Shown here: positions 1 through 13,000 of the stretch, in pieces
Layout: each line of letters begins with the position of its first letter
Numbering within the stretch: position 1 is the stretch's first letter
DNA from: Watersipora subatra
Taxonomy: Eukaryota > Bryozoa > Gymnolaemata > Cheilostomatida > Watersiporidae
NCBI RefSeq assembly: GCF_963576615.1
Contig: NC_088714.1
Span: forward strand, 5,642,001 to 5,706,000
Length of the DNA: 64,000 nt
Reading direction: 5' to 3'
Program-made: the position numbers and the translations under genes
Notes under the pieces: model-generated
What the model saw: the letters and a program-made list of their open reading frames with translations, nothing else
What the model was told of the DNA's origin: nothing
Databases searched by the model: none

Positions 1-3000
1 TCTTCAATCTCCTTTTGAATTTTTGAAAATGTAAAAATCATCATGTAAATTTATTAACATGCCAAACGGCAAGGTATCTCAAATGGGACTGAGATTTGAT
101 GTCAGACAGCTGCTACAAGCATGCCCAACCACATATGTTTTAAATTCTGGTGAAGTTTGAGTGTTAGAATACAAGTTTGATGACGGCGTCCCAACACCAA
201 TATCAAACCAACTGACTGATGCTCTATCATGCCTTCTATTTAAAAAGCTGCTGATAGTGCTCAAATATGCGTTTATTGGTGCGCTGTCAACAGTGCTGTG
301 AAGTGGTATATTTAGATGTCTGACTTTCCTAAAATTGTCACAAAATTCAGAGACACAATGACCTTTCCCAAATAGCATGACGCATTGAGACTTTACTAAG
401 TATGCTCTGACTGCTCTCAGAGTGCAGACCTTTATCAGTCCCAGTCACCCTTCCTGCTCTCCGACATGGCAAGTGTAGGCGCATTATCTCGACGCTTAGT
501 AGAGCTAAATTTAAAAAAACAATGGTGTGGTTTATGACGCATGATGCAAATGATAACGTAGGGTCCGGAAACAATAAGCACAAAAATGATTGGAAAGGTT
601 TTGAGGAAAATAGAGCATTGAAAACGTGAACAAATCATTTTCTCCGTACATGGAAAGTCAGCTAGGTGACGAGTGGTCTTTAAGCATTAATTGCATAATG
701 CTAGGTGAAGTAGAGAGCCAGGGCATTTACCTTCACCGCAGATAGCTGAGCAGTGTTTAAGTAAATTGCTAATTGAAAATTTAAAGTAGCAACCAGGCTA
801 TAACGCTCTCGGCTCATAAAAAGAACTGTTTGGGCTATAGTAGCACTTGAGTAATGGGCCTGTTTGAGCTAGGAACTGTTCATAACAAACCATATTAGGC
901 CTACACTAATTGCTAAACACTACTTAAAAAATTGGGTATTAGCACAATAGGATACTTGTGGCTTGAACAATGATTATCATGACGATTACTCCAAGTTTAC
1001 TACTCATTTTGAGTAGCGCTGATACTGGAGCGGCGTTTAGCAAACCCAAGTTATAGATTCCATCATTAACATACTTCTAAAATGGGACCATTACAGGAAT
1101 GAACTCTAGTATAATGGTCTGGGTGAGCAGGAAACAATAATTGGTAAAAGAATTGGCAACAACCAAAAGATAAATACGCTTAACCCTTTGGCTGGGTTAA
1201 AGCCTCGCAAAAACACCCAAAAATCGTGTAATTCATTTTTAAAAATTCATCAAAATCGGTATTTTATGAACATGCATAGCTAAAACTGAAATTTATTTCT
1301 ATTAAAAAAATATTTTGTACAGAAACTTTCATTTACATATGTGCTACTACAAAAAGCTACAACTATATACAGTTGTCTCTGTATGAAATGCTTGAAAGCA
1401 TTCCTTTCGGTAGAGTCCAACACTACATCGTAGCAGTGCGAGCTACCATAACAATCATTTTGTGTAACGATTCGTATATTGTAACGATCTCTGTATATTC
1501 AAAAGTCCTAAAAGTTTACATGATTTCTATCACCTGAATTATTTTTTACACTGATGAGACAAAAAATCACTAATGATCGCAGGATCAAATAAGTTTTTTT
1601 TTACTGTTTTGAACATCGAGCCGATGTTGACTGGTTGTTCCAACATCCATTTTTCCTAAGGAGGCACTTTTTCCTTAGCTTTTAGTGCAGAGCACCGCCT
1701 CTCAAATAATTTTTTCATATTGTAATTTGTCGACTAATATTTCATTGGTGATATTTAAATTTTACTAGCGCTCATATCCTTTGTTTAACGTTACTAGGCG
1801 GCAGCTTTATACACTTCTACTGAAAATGACATAAAAGTCGTTTTCCCAAGCAAGCGATAAACAACATTTTTGTCGTTTCCCTAGCCAAAGGGTTAAATAG
1901 GAAAAACTGATAAGAGCTAAGTAATGTTACAAGATAATATAGCAAACATCACAGAGCATATATGGCTTATACAAGCGAGCCTACACTAACTGTAGGGAAA
2001 AAACTAATACCACATAAGTTTTAGGCCACACGAATATTTAGATTTAAACAGGTATTTTATCTAATTTATAATCAAGAAGACTAAAATTTCAATTTAATGA
2101 TCTCGAGAAAACAGCCATAGCCTAAGAAACAATTCCCTCACACAATTTGGTGGCCCTAAAAAGCCCTTGAGAAAAACACGGTTTTAGAACTACAGACTTC
2201 GCCAAAATTGAAAACCTCTAGAGTAGCCATGAGCTGGATAGCAATGAAAGCTACTGACAGCTCTTGCTCCAATATGTGCGTCCTTGCGGTCACGTTTTCA
2301 TCCGTGAAGGGGTTTGGCAACTGGTTAAGAAAACTTGAGGAAAATGAGTGTCAGTCTTTCTGTAAAAATGATGCACTAAATGCCTCTAGCGCTACTTCTG
2401 TGAAGGTCAGCCATCATGATGAAAAGCCTCAATTTGACACAGTACAGCACCTTGGCTTGTAATCTTCATTGCACCCTTAGAAAGAGATTGATTGCTGAAC
2501 ATTGAACAGCTCAATCATCAATGAAGACATTCATGCTTCAAGTCATTGAAACTTCTTCATATAATGCTCCCTGCAGTTCTAATTGATAACCTCAAAGAGG
2601 CATGCTGTATGCCTAGGCAATAACTGGGTACCGAGGAGTTATTACAAGTGTAAACAAGGTAATAGAGATTCAAATTATAAAACATAATGTAATTTTAATA
2701 CAACTTGATTGGATGATTTATGCCTCTGATTCTCATTGCATTGGTATGTGTGTTTAACTAGTCCTAGCTGTTGTGTTCAACCTACACTTACGCTCGATAA
2801 ATAATTTTTTTTGTTTTACTTTTTGTGTATACATGTACAAGATTTATGTATTTGAGATATCTAGTAGTATGCTTTTGTTGTACATTTGTAATAAATTCAA
2901 AGGTAATTCAACAAGCCACTATTAATTGAAATTAGTAGCATTATAGCAAGTTTTATCATGGGAAAATCCCATTGCGTCGAGTCAAGCACAGTTTTGAATT

Positions 3001-3803
3001 TTGTGCTTAAAATATGCGTGAACGCTAATGTTCCACAAACTATCCGCTCAAAAACTGTGATCTACGAGTACTATTCGCCCATGCCCACGCCTATTATACC
3101 GTGCCCAAGCACCTTAAGCACAAGCATTTCTCTGAGCGTGAGCAAGTTCAGTTGACCCCTCTACTTATAAAGCAATTTTTTGTTGTAAACCGATATAAAA
3201 GACACAACGTAAATTTTTATCGAGCTAGCATTTTGGATTCTGTTTCATTAATAATAATTCAATAAGAAAACAAAATCTAGTTTTGCTCTGCACAATTTGA
3301 ACAGATAAAGCTGATACAAAAGACTCGTGGTTCCTTTATTAGACGATTTGCTGTCCTAGTAGTCATCGACTGTTACTACACTAATTTTAACAAACAGAAA
3401 GGCGGTATATTTACGACAATGTATTTAGTATTTGTAGCGATTAATACAATTACGCATCGAGAGTGCTTGACGAAGGAAAATCCCTCCCTAATTTAGCTTT
3501 AGTTCTTGTATTATAAATAATCAGCTGTCGTGCTATCTGTATGCGATATTTGTACACCTAACGCCAAAGCTTTTCACTAGAACGGCGTAATCGATTGGAG
3601 AGCCGTGCAGTCGAGCAAGAACGCAAATTGTGCGTATGGATACGCATATACCTATGTTTATGCTATAAATAACGGTTTTTAACACGTAAGACGTTTATTT
3701 GATGTTGTGTTGAAATGTCTGGTGTTATACTGATTTTGGATGTTGCATTTTAAGCAAGTTTAGTTGTTTTGCGCATATTACAACTTGCAAAGAGTTGTAG
3801 TAC
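1..3803. other. Intergenic region upstream of the channel gene
   Basis: No gene can be supported here. Open frames are short (up to 99 codons), do not chain into a spliced model and show no recognisable family. The stretch contains one transposon relic (1,184-1,892), annotated separately. The last few hundred bases presumably hold the promoter and any 5' untranslated exon of the TMEM63 gene, but no TATA box or other core element can be assigned with confidence. Confidence 0.6.
1184..1892. mobile_element. Non-autonomous piggyBac-like element with TTAA target duplication
   Basis: The 709-bp segment begins with CCCTTTGGCT and ends with its reverse complement AGCCAAAGGG. It is bounded on both sides by TTAA (1,180-1,183 and 1,893-1,896). 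A TTAA target duplication with termini starting CCC is the signature of the piggyBac superfamily. There is no long open frame, so any transposase would have to come from elsewhere. The terminal match is only about 11 bp before the arms diverge, which also suits piggyBac-derived MITEs. Confidence 0.72.
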
Positions 3804-3885
3804 CATGAGTTGTAGAGGTGTCCGTGGGACGACTCAAAGTTTTCACATCATATTTTGTTTTTGCACTTTGCAGTTTTCTGTGACA

Positions 3886-4014
3886 ATGGGTTTGCCAGAC
3901 GGTGTGCAAGAAAACTTTACGTGTGATAAAGTCGGAGCTCTACAGCTGGCTCCAGGCAAGAGCTACTATGAAGGGATTCCAGAAACATTGATGATAAACT
4001 TTGCTTCTTGGGTG
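3886..4014 (+). CDS. TMEM63: TMEM63 coding exon 1
   Basis: Residues 1-43, phase 0 end at GTG|GTGAGT. Encodes a short extracellular N terminus with one N-glycosylation sequon (NFT) and the start of the first helix (NFASWV). Preceded by a pyrimidine-rich acceptor at 3,872-3,873, so a 5' untranslated exon probably lies further upstream. Confidence 0.85.
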
Positions 4015-7000
4015 GTGAGTTACATTAATGGTAGTCTAACGAAAGTTTCATCACTTATAATGTTATTTTGTTTATAAAACTAGAATTTGCTAATAATGAC
4101 CATATTTCAGTCTAGCAGCATACTTTAGGTTTTGACCTTCTTACGTATGGTTGCTGCTGTTCCAGAGTTGCATTGTAGCTTCTAAGTTCTTTCTGCTGTT
4201 TATTAATTTTTTTCACTATATTTATTTATTAAAGCTGTTTAATTAAGCTTTCTAAAGTTATATCCATTCACTTTGAAATATTTATAGCCGTTATGGCACA
4301 AGTGTGGAGTTTGAAAGACTAAGATTATAATCTTCATCTATCTGCCTTGCTTGCAGCCCTCATATTCTTGGTAATGTGTAACATCCTAACAAGTATTACT
4401 AACAATGTTATTTATATTTATACGTTATATATTTTCATTTTGTATGGTACACCGTATTAACTTAAAGCTAGGCAAAATAAGGTAAGTAGATTTAGTTGAT
4501 CACAATAGTTACATTTTGTTCTACACATTTCTTGGTCCAGTATACTGTCCATTTTATTGCAGCTATCGTTTGCTGATGCTAGCTGGGTAAAAATATAATA
4601 AAAAAGTTGTTGACATGGAACAAGAATTAAAATGTTAGTTCAGAGTTTTTTTAAATTAAACCCTGGATTTCTACTTGATATTTGTTTTGGAGAGAACAAA
4701 AACCTATCATCAGCTCAGCACTTCAACAAAACAACAATTAATGTCACTGCAAGATAAAAAGCCATAATCTGCGTAATGGAAGTAACAGTCATAGATTATA
4801 ATAGCTTTTCATTGTGAACTATGCTAGGGTTTTGTTTTGTGGTTGCAAAATTACTTTTCACAATTATATTGTAATATTTTTTGTGTGTTCCTTTGATTAT
4901 TCACCTAGTAATGTTGTTGTGTTTTAAGCGTTACAGATTCGGTGACGAATAAATATAATGCTTTTGCAGTTTATTCTGGGTTTTTATATTAGGTGTCACA
5001 CACAAGCTGTGGTGAAAAAGTACAAAGACCAAACTTGTCTCAGAGTTCAGCAACGCGGCTATGGATAATAGCAGTGTCATTGCTTGTATTTACTCTCAGA
5101 TAGTCTTACTACAAATCAATGCTAGCGCAGGAAATATAATCAATATTTTTAGCATTGCAGCGTATTACTCGGAAAGCTCTATCCAGCATAATAACCTGAT
5201 TTGCATTGGCTTTTACTAATTCTCTCACAGATGTATGCAGCACAATGCCATTTATCCAATATTATTCTTGGTGGTCTTTGTTATGTATTGAGTATTTTGT
5301 ACTGGACAGGCATGCAATTACACTTTAGGAGTTGTCTGCTACTAATAGGTGTTTTCATTTCCACTTGTCAAATAGACGAACAGATTTTAAGGTAAAACTA
5401 AACTTTAAACCTTAATCACTATTATTATTAATCACCTTAATCACTATTATTATTATTTGGTTTATAAAACCTAATCTTTGCCAATCAGAAAGACCGGGCT
5501 TGCTAGTTAGAACATCGCTCGACTTACAATAAGAATATTGATGATTGAGCAATATATACAGAATGTCTATAAATAGACCCCAAATTAATGACTTTCTATT
5601 CATTTTTGCAGGCACTTGTGATTCTGTTTGCTGTTCTCAGAAAAATAGCCTGGAATTATGGTAGAATAGCCTTAGTGAATAGAAAGGAAGAACGGTATGC
5701 CCTTCAAGTTCTACTTTGCTTAATTGATGCCTCTGCGTTATGATTATTACTAGTTTATGTTACCCTTTTTGTGGTAGTATTTACTCATATTTGTTGTTAC
5801 TAATAGTGCTTGTTGCATATGTATTCTTTTGTTAACTTTTGCCGTGACACCCCTCTCCCTTCAAGAAGGATGTGCAGTGTCATAACTATGTCTGTGTGTT
5901 CAGTGTGCATATTGTGGCTCGTGTTTTAGCAAAGGAGGCAATCATAGCGAGCGGTAACTTATATCCTTGGCACCATTTACGCAGCTGTGTTTCACATTAT
6001 CATTCAAAGCTTTTTCTGTTTTCTTCCACATCACGCAATATTCTGAATTCTAACTAAAAAACTTCATTTTTGAGAGTATCTGGTAATTTCGTAAAATCAA
6101 ATTACCAGACACTTTCAAATCGAGCGTCTCATAATTTAGTTTTTTTAAGTACTATTTTTTGTGAAATACTAAATTTAATTTATTATTATTAAAATCGGGT
6201 ATTATTAAAATAATACCAGAAAATTAAATTACCGGTAATATAAAATTGGGAAAAAACCATTATAGTACATTTACTGTTAATAGATGAAGTTATTTCATTT
6301 GAAAATTACCGGTATGTGCAAGATACGCTGATTAAATGGAGTTGTCTGTCTTTACCCTATATGGACTGAATGTGTTGTGCTTTGGAACAACTCACTTCAG
6401 CTTCCAATTAGTTTGAGATACAATTTTGCGATTTGTAGGAGTACGAAGAGAAGATTTGTTACTTACGCTATAATTATTATCATACATTTTAAAATAAGAA
6501 AATATGATTTGCTATGCTTCAAGTGCTACCTGCTTTTATTGAGTTTTTAAAATGTTAACGTTTCAGTCTGTATAAAGTACATTATCACGTTTTTCTAAAT
6601 GCTGCTTGACTCCCAATGTCATCGGTAATATCTGTCAGTTGGCTCGAACAGCCGGAATAAATGTGTAAATCCTTTTAAGAAAGGCTATGAAAGAGGGACT
6701 TCTTATCAGTAATGCTTGACAGGCAGAGAGAAGTATTTCTCGATGTTGTACTGCTGTAAAATTTGTTCTCTATATGTTGTAGACTTGTATGTGGCTCAAC
6801 ACAATTCACTTATAGTTTAGAGCACTGCTGAGTGATGCTTGACTCTTGGGATACACAGGTGCCCGTGTCTCTTTTGTTTTCTAGGAGTTGTTTTCTCACA
6901 AAATCATTTTTTCTCAGTATCCTAGCATCTATTGTCCTGTATGTCATTTGTAGTATTGTAACACTTAGGAGAATATTACTAATAAATCACAATTCTGAAT

Positions 7001-10000
7001 GGTCGCATTTTTTTCCTAACTGATATACATTGTTTTGGGAACATGCAAATATCTGGAGTTCTCTTACTTCTCTAACCATCTAATAATTTTTTTAATTATG
7101 TTGATAACGGCTAGTATGTTTGTTTTTACACTTTCTTGTTAGATAGGTTATTTTTTAGTGCGTTGCTGCTTTACAGCATTTTGCTGCCTTGGCAGACATG
7201 GTTTTTTGTGGCCCTGATTTGAAGTTCTTTTATATAGGTGGACTGAGCTATTTTATGGTGACATGGATTGCAAGCGAAAAGATAACTTTACGAGTCAGGT
7301 GTCCTTGAATTCAATAGAGCCACAGATGACTGAGCAGCACGTGCAGGTATTATAGTATATCTAGTTTTTATAAATCTATTGGCAGCTCCTGAATGACTAA
7401 AGGCCAGCATGGTTATGCAATCGTGATCGATTGCATAATGATCGCCGTCATCGTACTTTATCAGTGCATGATTGCGTGCACCGTTGCCGTCATCGTACTC
7501 ATAAAGGCCGTCATCATTTCTGCAAATAAAAATTAATCTTAGAGGATATATCCATCTTTCTATTGATATTGTTCTAAAGCTTTCATTTCATCCTCTCATA
7601 AGGATGAAATGAAAGGGTCTGGTCTCTTGTGACAACAACTTGAAACTTTCTCCAGATGTCCTCTTCAAAGCTTATAGAGGACTCCATTATTTATTTTGAT
7701 GAAGGGACTCTAGATCGCGAGCATCATTGCAAGGCTTCTTTAGCAAATAGCAATGTCATCTCTAGTCTCTAAAACAACGTGCATCTGTGAAACCATAAGG
7801 CCGGCTAATCTCAACACTTGCTAATCTCACTATCTTTACCAACTTTTGGAGACATCTGTAGCAGCGCAGAAAGAGTTTCTCCAAATAATACTAGTTAAAC
7901 TCTAAGATTTAAACACTTTTTATATATCTGATTTAAGTCTCTAAACAACTTGAATAGCAAGATGATAGTTTAGTATTGGATGTTATTGCTTGTCTCCCAT
8001 CATTGATGCCTACAAATACGACTGGGGTATCTGATATTTGTAAGCATCAGGGCTTTATTGATCGTTAATTGGTCCCTTATGAACACATAGCTCGGAGGCG
8101 CAATGAGCATGCTTCGTGAATTATTCATGGAGTATGTCGAGATGCTGCATTGTGATGAATTCCCTTGCGGGAAGCTCTTCAGCTTTATAGTTTTGCATTA
8201 CTAACTGTAGCATAGCCTCTGCTCAGTAAAGCGTACTTTTCATAGAAAACTTACCTCTGTTAGTGCTGTGATGGAATAATGTCGTGTGTCCGTTATCTTT
8301 AGAGCTATCACCCATGTTTTGCTAATGCTGGTGACTTTGTCTAAAACGTATTATGCGTTTTTAGGTATTTAATGAGAGCGGTAGAATATTATGACTAGCA
8401 ATTGCGCTGCAAATGCTGTTTTGCTTTGTCCAAATATTTAATTAATTAATTAAATTAATCTTTACTATAATAATAGATGGGCTGTCCGAGAAAAAAAATT
8501 GCATTTTATAGGATTGGATGCTTGTATCACTCTGCTTTGCTGCCACTTGTGCTGATCATTCACTTTCCACAATTTTAGAATTATTGTGCACACGCTTATT
8601 CTCTGAGATTAATTGTATTGACACACATGACAATCTCTTGCGGCACACCGAACTGTGAGGGTACTAGTTCTAATAAAAGCAGTTGCTCAAGGCTTCTACA
8701 TGCGCTTTTGATGAACGGTGCACTTTTATTATGCGCCCTTACAGTGTCAAACTTATCAAACTGACATACCCTAGGACACTTATGTATTCGTGTCATCTAA
8801 CTTTCACGTTTTCAAGAAGTCATCCTCTCACAAAAATTTTATGAGCAAAGCTAAACAATCATAACAAATGAGCGAAAACGCGAAATTAAATAGCTTTGTT
8901 CATTGATATCTACAATAAAATCGTCATATTAGAAATGCAGGTCATTTTCGTGTGTGGTTGGGCTGCTTAGGCAACTTTTGTGTAACTCATTATAGCTAAT
9001 ACACCGGCTGAGCAGCATGGCAAAGCAAATTAAGATAAAAAGTTTTTTTGGAAAAAAAACTGCTATAAATACTTGAGATCTAATATTGGTACCACATCAG
9101 TCACGGCAGCAAGGACCTAGATGTCATTGATAGTCTAAGAAACAAATGGCAGCAAGCGATTAAATTGCATTATCAATCTTGCCCACACATTGCTATCTGC
9201 GGTTCACAAATACAAACTAATCCCAAAAAATTTTCCTCACCAGTGAACTAGACCTGAGACCTGAGGAATCTAATTGTTTGTTCCACTGCATTTATTTTCA
9301 CATCACCATATTTTTGCACTCATCTGAGCTGCGAATTTAAATAGCAGCGAAATTTTACTCTGTATGCTACTCACGAAACTAAATACCAGTGAAATATAAG
9401 TGTCCTAGGGTAGGGTATATTAAAGGTTTTGACATACCACAGCAGGTGCTCCACTGTTGAAAAATTCAAGAGACATGCCAGTACTAATTCCATCGTGTCT
9501 ATACGTAGAGAGTGAGCTGGGTTTCCGTGGTGTTTCGGCTGAGAGAAGATCACATTGCTAGCAGGTGTGGGCTGGATGCAGTGCAGTACCTTCAATTTCA
9601 GCAGTACCTTATTGTCTACATGGCTATCATTATGCTTTTGTCGCTCGCTGTCATCTTGCCTGTGAACATCAGTGGCAGCGGTGGTAAGTTTGTCTCAGAT
9701 TTCATCATTCGATAGTTGCTATATTTTAATAACGTTACGTAGACGTCATTTTACTTATCGCTTCATATGTGTTTCACTTCCTGTTGGTCTCTAAATTGCA
9801 ACTGGATGTGGTTTATAATTTTACAAAAAATTGTTTTAAAAAAACCTTTTAATACTTTAGCTTTACACCAAAAATCATATGAATAGGTCAATTTCTGTGT
9901 GGGCAAGTTATCATGTTTTAATGCTATGTTCATTTGCTTATCTTCCTGTTCTCATGCGTCTCGACAAGACATTGATACATGGTCATCCTATGAACTGCAT

Positions 10001-13000
10001 AAAACTTTGCTTTGTGTACCCGTATGTCTGTTTGCTCACAGTTTAACGATTGCCAGGAGTTATCAGCTCTGTGGAAGATAACTACTTGCTCAATCATTTC
10101 TAGATAAACAAAATGTACATTGTATAACTTATAATTGGATGTAAGTAAATACACACATATAGACAGCAAATTACAAAGCCACAAGTCCACTTTTGGATTT
10201 AGTTAAAAAAATGGAACATTTGGGCGGGTGCCATGCGGTGTGAAAATCTTCCAGCTTAACAACGTGGAAAAATATGAACCCATTCAAATTGTATTATTTT
10301 GATAGAGGGAAAATATTGCATCAAAGTTTTCAAAAATGCCATAATCTGAATATAATTTAGCAATGCCAATTTTTTAATGAGTTGTGTTTATTAGTTGAAA
10401 ATAACATTTTCATCCTGCTATACCTTAGTGTTCAACATTGGACCATCGCGATCTAAGGTTTCTACGTAAATTCCACGGTACAAGAAACAGCTCTTTGGTG
10501 GTGAGCGTACAGATTATGGGTTTTTATCAGGCACTGATATTATTTGATGATTTATTCAGTTGCCAAAAGCAAACGTTGGTATTTTTTAACTAAATATATT
10601 GCAAATTGTCTCCTCCTATGCTTCTATAAGTTTACAAGGATATGTGTAATTAGTATATTAATAAATTCACTTTGTATCAATACTTGGCATCTCAACTTTT
10701 TTAGCTTTTTACAAAACGCTGTCAATATTGAAAAAATCAGTTACTCATGATAACTTTAAAAACAAGTCTGTTGATCTCAAAATAGCCATACTAATGAGTT
10801 TTTAGGTCAAACGTAGTTCAACTTTTCAGGCCAAATGTAGATCATGCTCCTAACCAATACTGTCATTGATGAAACTTGTACCAAGGTAGATGCATCCCTC
10901 ACAGGTTCACCAAATGATATCTACAATTCAGCTTTAATTTAAAATATTCTCGAGCATTGTTTGCATGTTTTGCATTTATGGAGCGTCAAGGTTTTGTGTC
11001 CAGGTTACTGTGGAGAGCATTGTCTTGCATTTATGGAGCATCAAGGTTTTGTGTCCAGGTTACTGTAGAGAACATTGTTTGGCATTTATGGAGCATCAAG
11101 GTTTTGTGTCCAGGTTACTGTAGAGAGCATTGTCTTGCATTTATAGAGCACCAAGGTTTTGCATCCAGGTTACTGTAGATATTAACAGCGTTTTCTCAAG
11201 CTAGGTTTTTTCTTTTTTGTTGTTATTGGATTCGCTTAACGGGCGGATGATGTAAGGCATTTTTTCTGCCAATTAAATACTTGATAATTAGAATTGCATA
11301 TTATATTCATATTCCTTCCTTTAGACTTGAGAATGTTCTACAATAAGGATTATTTCTGTTGTTACTTATACACTTGCAGGCAAGACTATGAGCAGCTATG
11401 CCCACTCTACTATTAGCAATGTCAACTCTGATTCGCCTAAATTGTGGGTGCACACCTTGATGGCCCTCATTTTCCTCATCATAGCCTTGGGATTTATGAG
11501 AAGGTTTTCAGCTACACTAGACATAGAAAATGAAGAAGACTCTGCTCGGACTCTCATGCTAGCCTATATTCCTAAAGACAAGTGCTTTAAGAACACCATA
11601 ACTCAGCACTTCAAGTATGACTTGTGTCAGGATTATAACTAGTTAGTTGATGGGAGAAGTTTGCCTTTGTCCACTTGAACTTAATGTGATGGACTGTAAT
11701 GGATGGTAAACACATTTACCCGAAGAGCTAAATGTGTTTTTAGATATTTGTCATTTAAAATACTCAAATTGTATCTCCAATCTGCCTGACCATCCATTAC
11801 ATTCCTTCTTCCTCAAAACAACCACCACGCTTTATATCAGACGCCAACACCTTGACATATTACATTTTATAACAGAGTTATGCAATAACAGAGTTATGCA
11901 AAAAGAGCTTTCCTTTCAATACACATAATTTTAATTTACTCTTTAGTTTCCCTTTCATGGTCTAATTTGCTTTGAACGGCATTGACTGGAGTAAATAAAG
12001 TTAATGTCTATCTAATGCTATACTTTGTATGACTAAATGGTTTTCTTTCCATTTCCTTATTCACTGATGTGAGTTTACTACAGCATACTTTGCTGAAAGT
12101 TCACTTTTCTTTGACAGTGGCCATATTGATTGAATGGCTCTCTGAACATTTTCACCTGAACCGCTTTTTCTTTCACTTTATCTTTTTCCATTCGTGCACT
12201 GTTTTTTGTTTTTCATCGGGAAAAGTGAAATTGTCTCGATTTATACAGAAGCTGTGTTTTTGTGTCAGGGCAATCGCCAACTTCTATTTGCATGAAAAGT
12301 TTCTGTTCATCTGCATATGTTGCAATACCATGGCAAGCGTCATCAGATATTTCATCCCTTGAGCATAACAGCGACTTTTTGGTAACATTTTTATCTTAAG
12401 ATTTTCTTCAGATCTTTTGTACTCAATAGCGCTTAAAAAATGAATGTTCTAGAATAGCTAAAACAGCGTATAATTGGCTACTACTACTGCTACTAGTGGC
12501 ATGTATTTCATACACATATTTAAACATTGTTGGTCAGTCTGCGGAGACTAGCTCATGATTACGTCCAGTTGTTGTGTCTTCCAGGGAAGCCTACCCTGAT
12601 GCAGTTGTTGAAGATGTGCAATTCTCTTTCAATATTCAAAAGCTGGCTGAACTTGATGAAAACAGGCGCCGGGCCCATGAAGGGAAGACAACTTCTGAGG
12701 CACTGCTTTCTAAAACAGGTTCATTATTCACTTATTTTCTGGTGTTATTTTATTATTGATGATAAAATAGTGAGCACTGGCTCCATTTTCTCAAACATAG
12801 GGTTTGAGTGTTGTGCACTCAGTTTGGAATTCTGTTGATGTTCGCTTGTTAACTCTTCAATGTGTTGTCATCACTCTTCTATAAGCTACCTTAGCTTTGT
12901 TCCCTAGCCGCTCATTTTATGGTACTAGTACTATGGAAGTCTCGAGTGCTGTGAGAGATCGTCAGATGTGCTGATAAAAATCAGATAATAATTATATGCG

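Larger units (their letters stand above)
5695..11379. other. TMEM63 introns 2-4, mostly featureless
   Basis: Apart from the exons at 7,238 and 9,509 these introns show little. I see a hairpin at 6,072-6,116 (18-bp stem with a few mismatches), a perfect 15-bp stem at 7,580-7,615, and the 55-bp minisatellite at 10,960-11,180 listed separately. Confidence 0.5.

Noticed and set aside
79..638. Overlapping minus-strand frames, 67-99 codons
   Set aside because: The composition looks plausible but there is no domain I recognise, no splice partners in the window and the frames do not join. Too weak to call an exon.
2208..2462. 84-codon plus-strand frame
   Set aside because: It starts with TTG, has no recognised domain and no partner exons. 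Possibly a transposon fragment, but not supportable.
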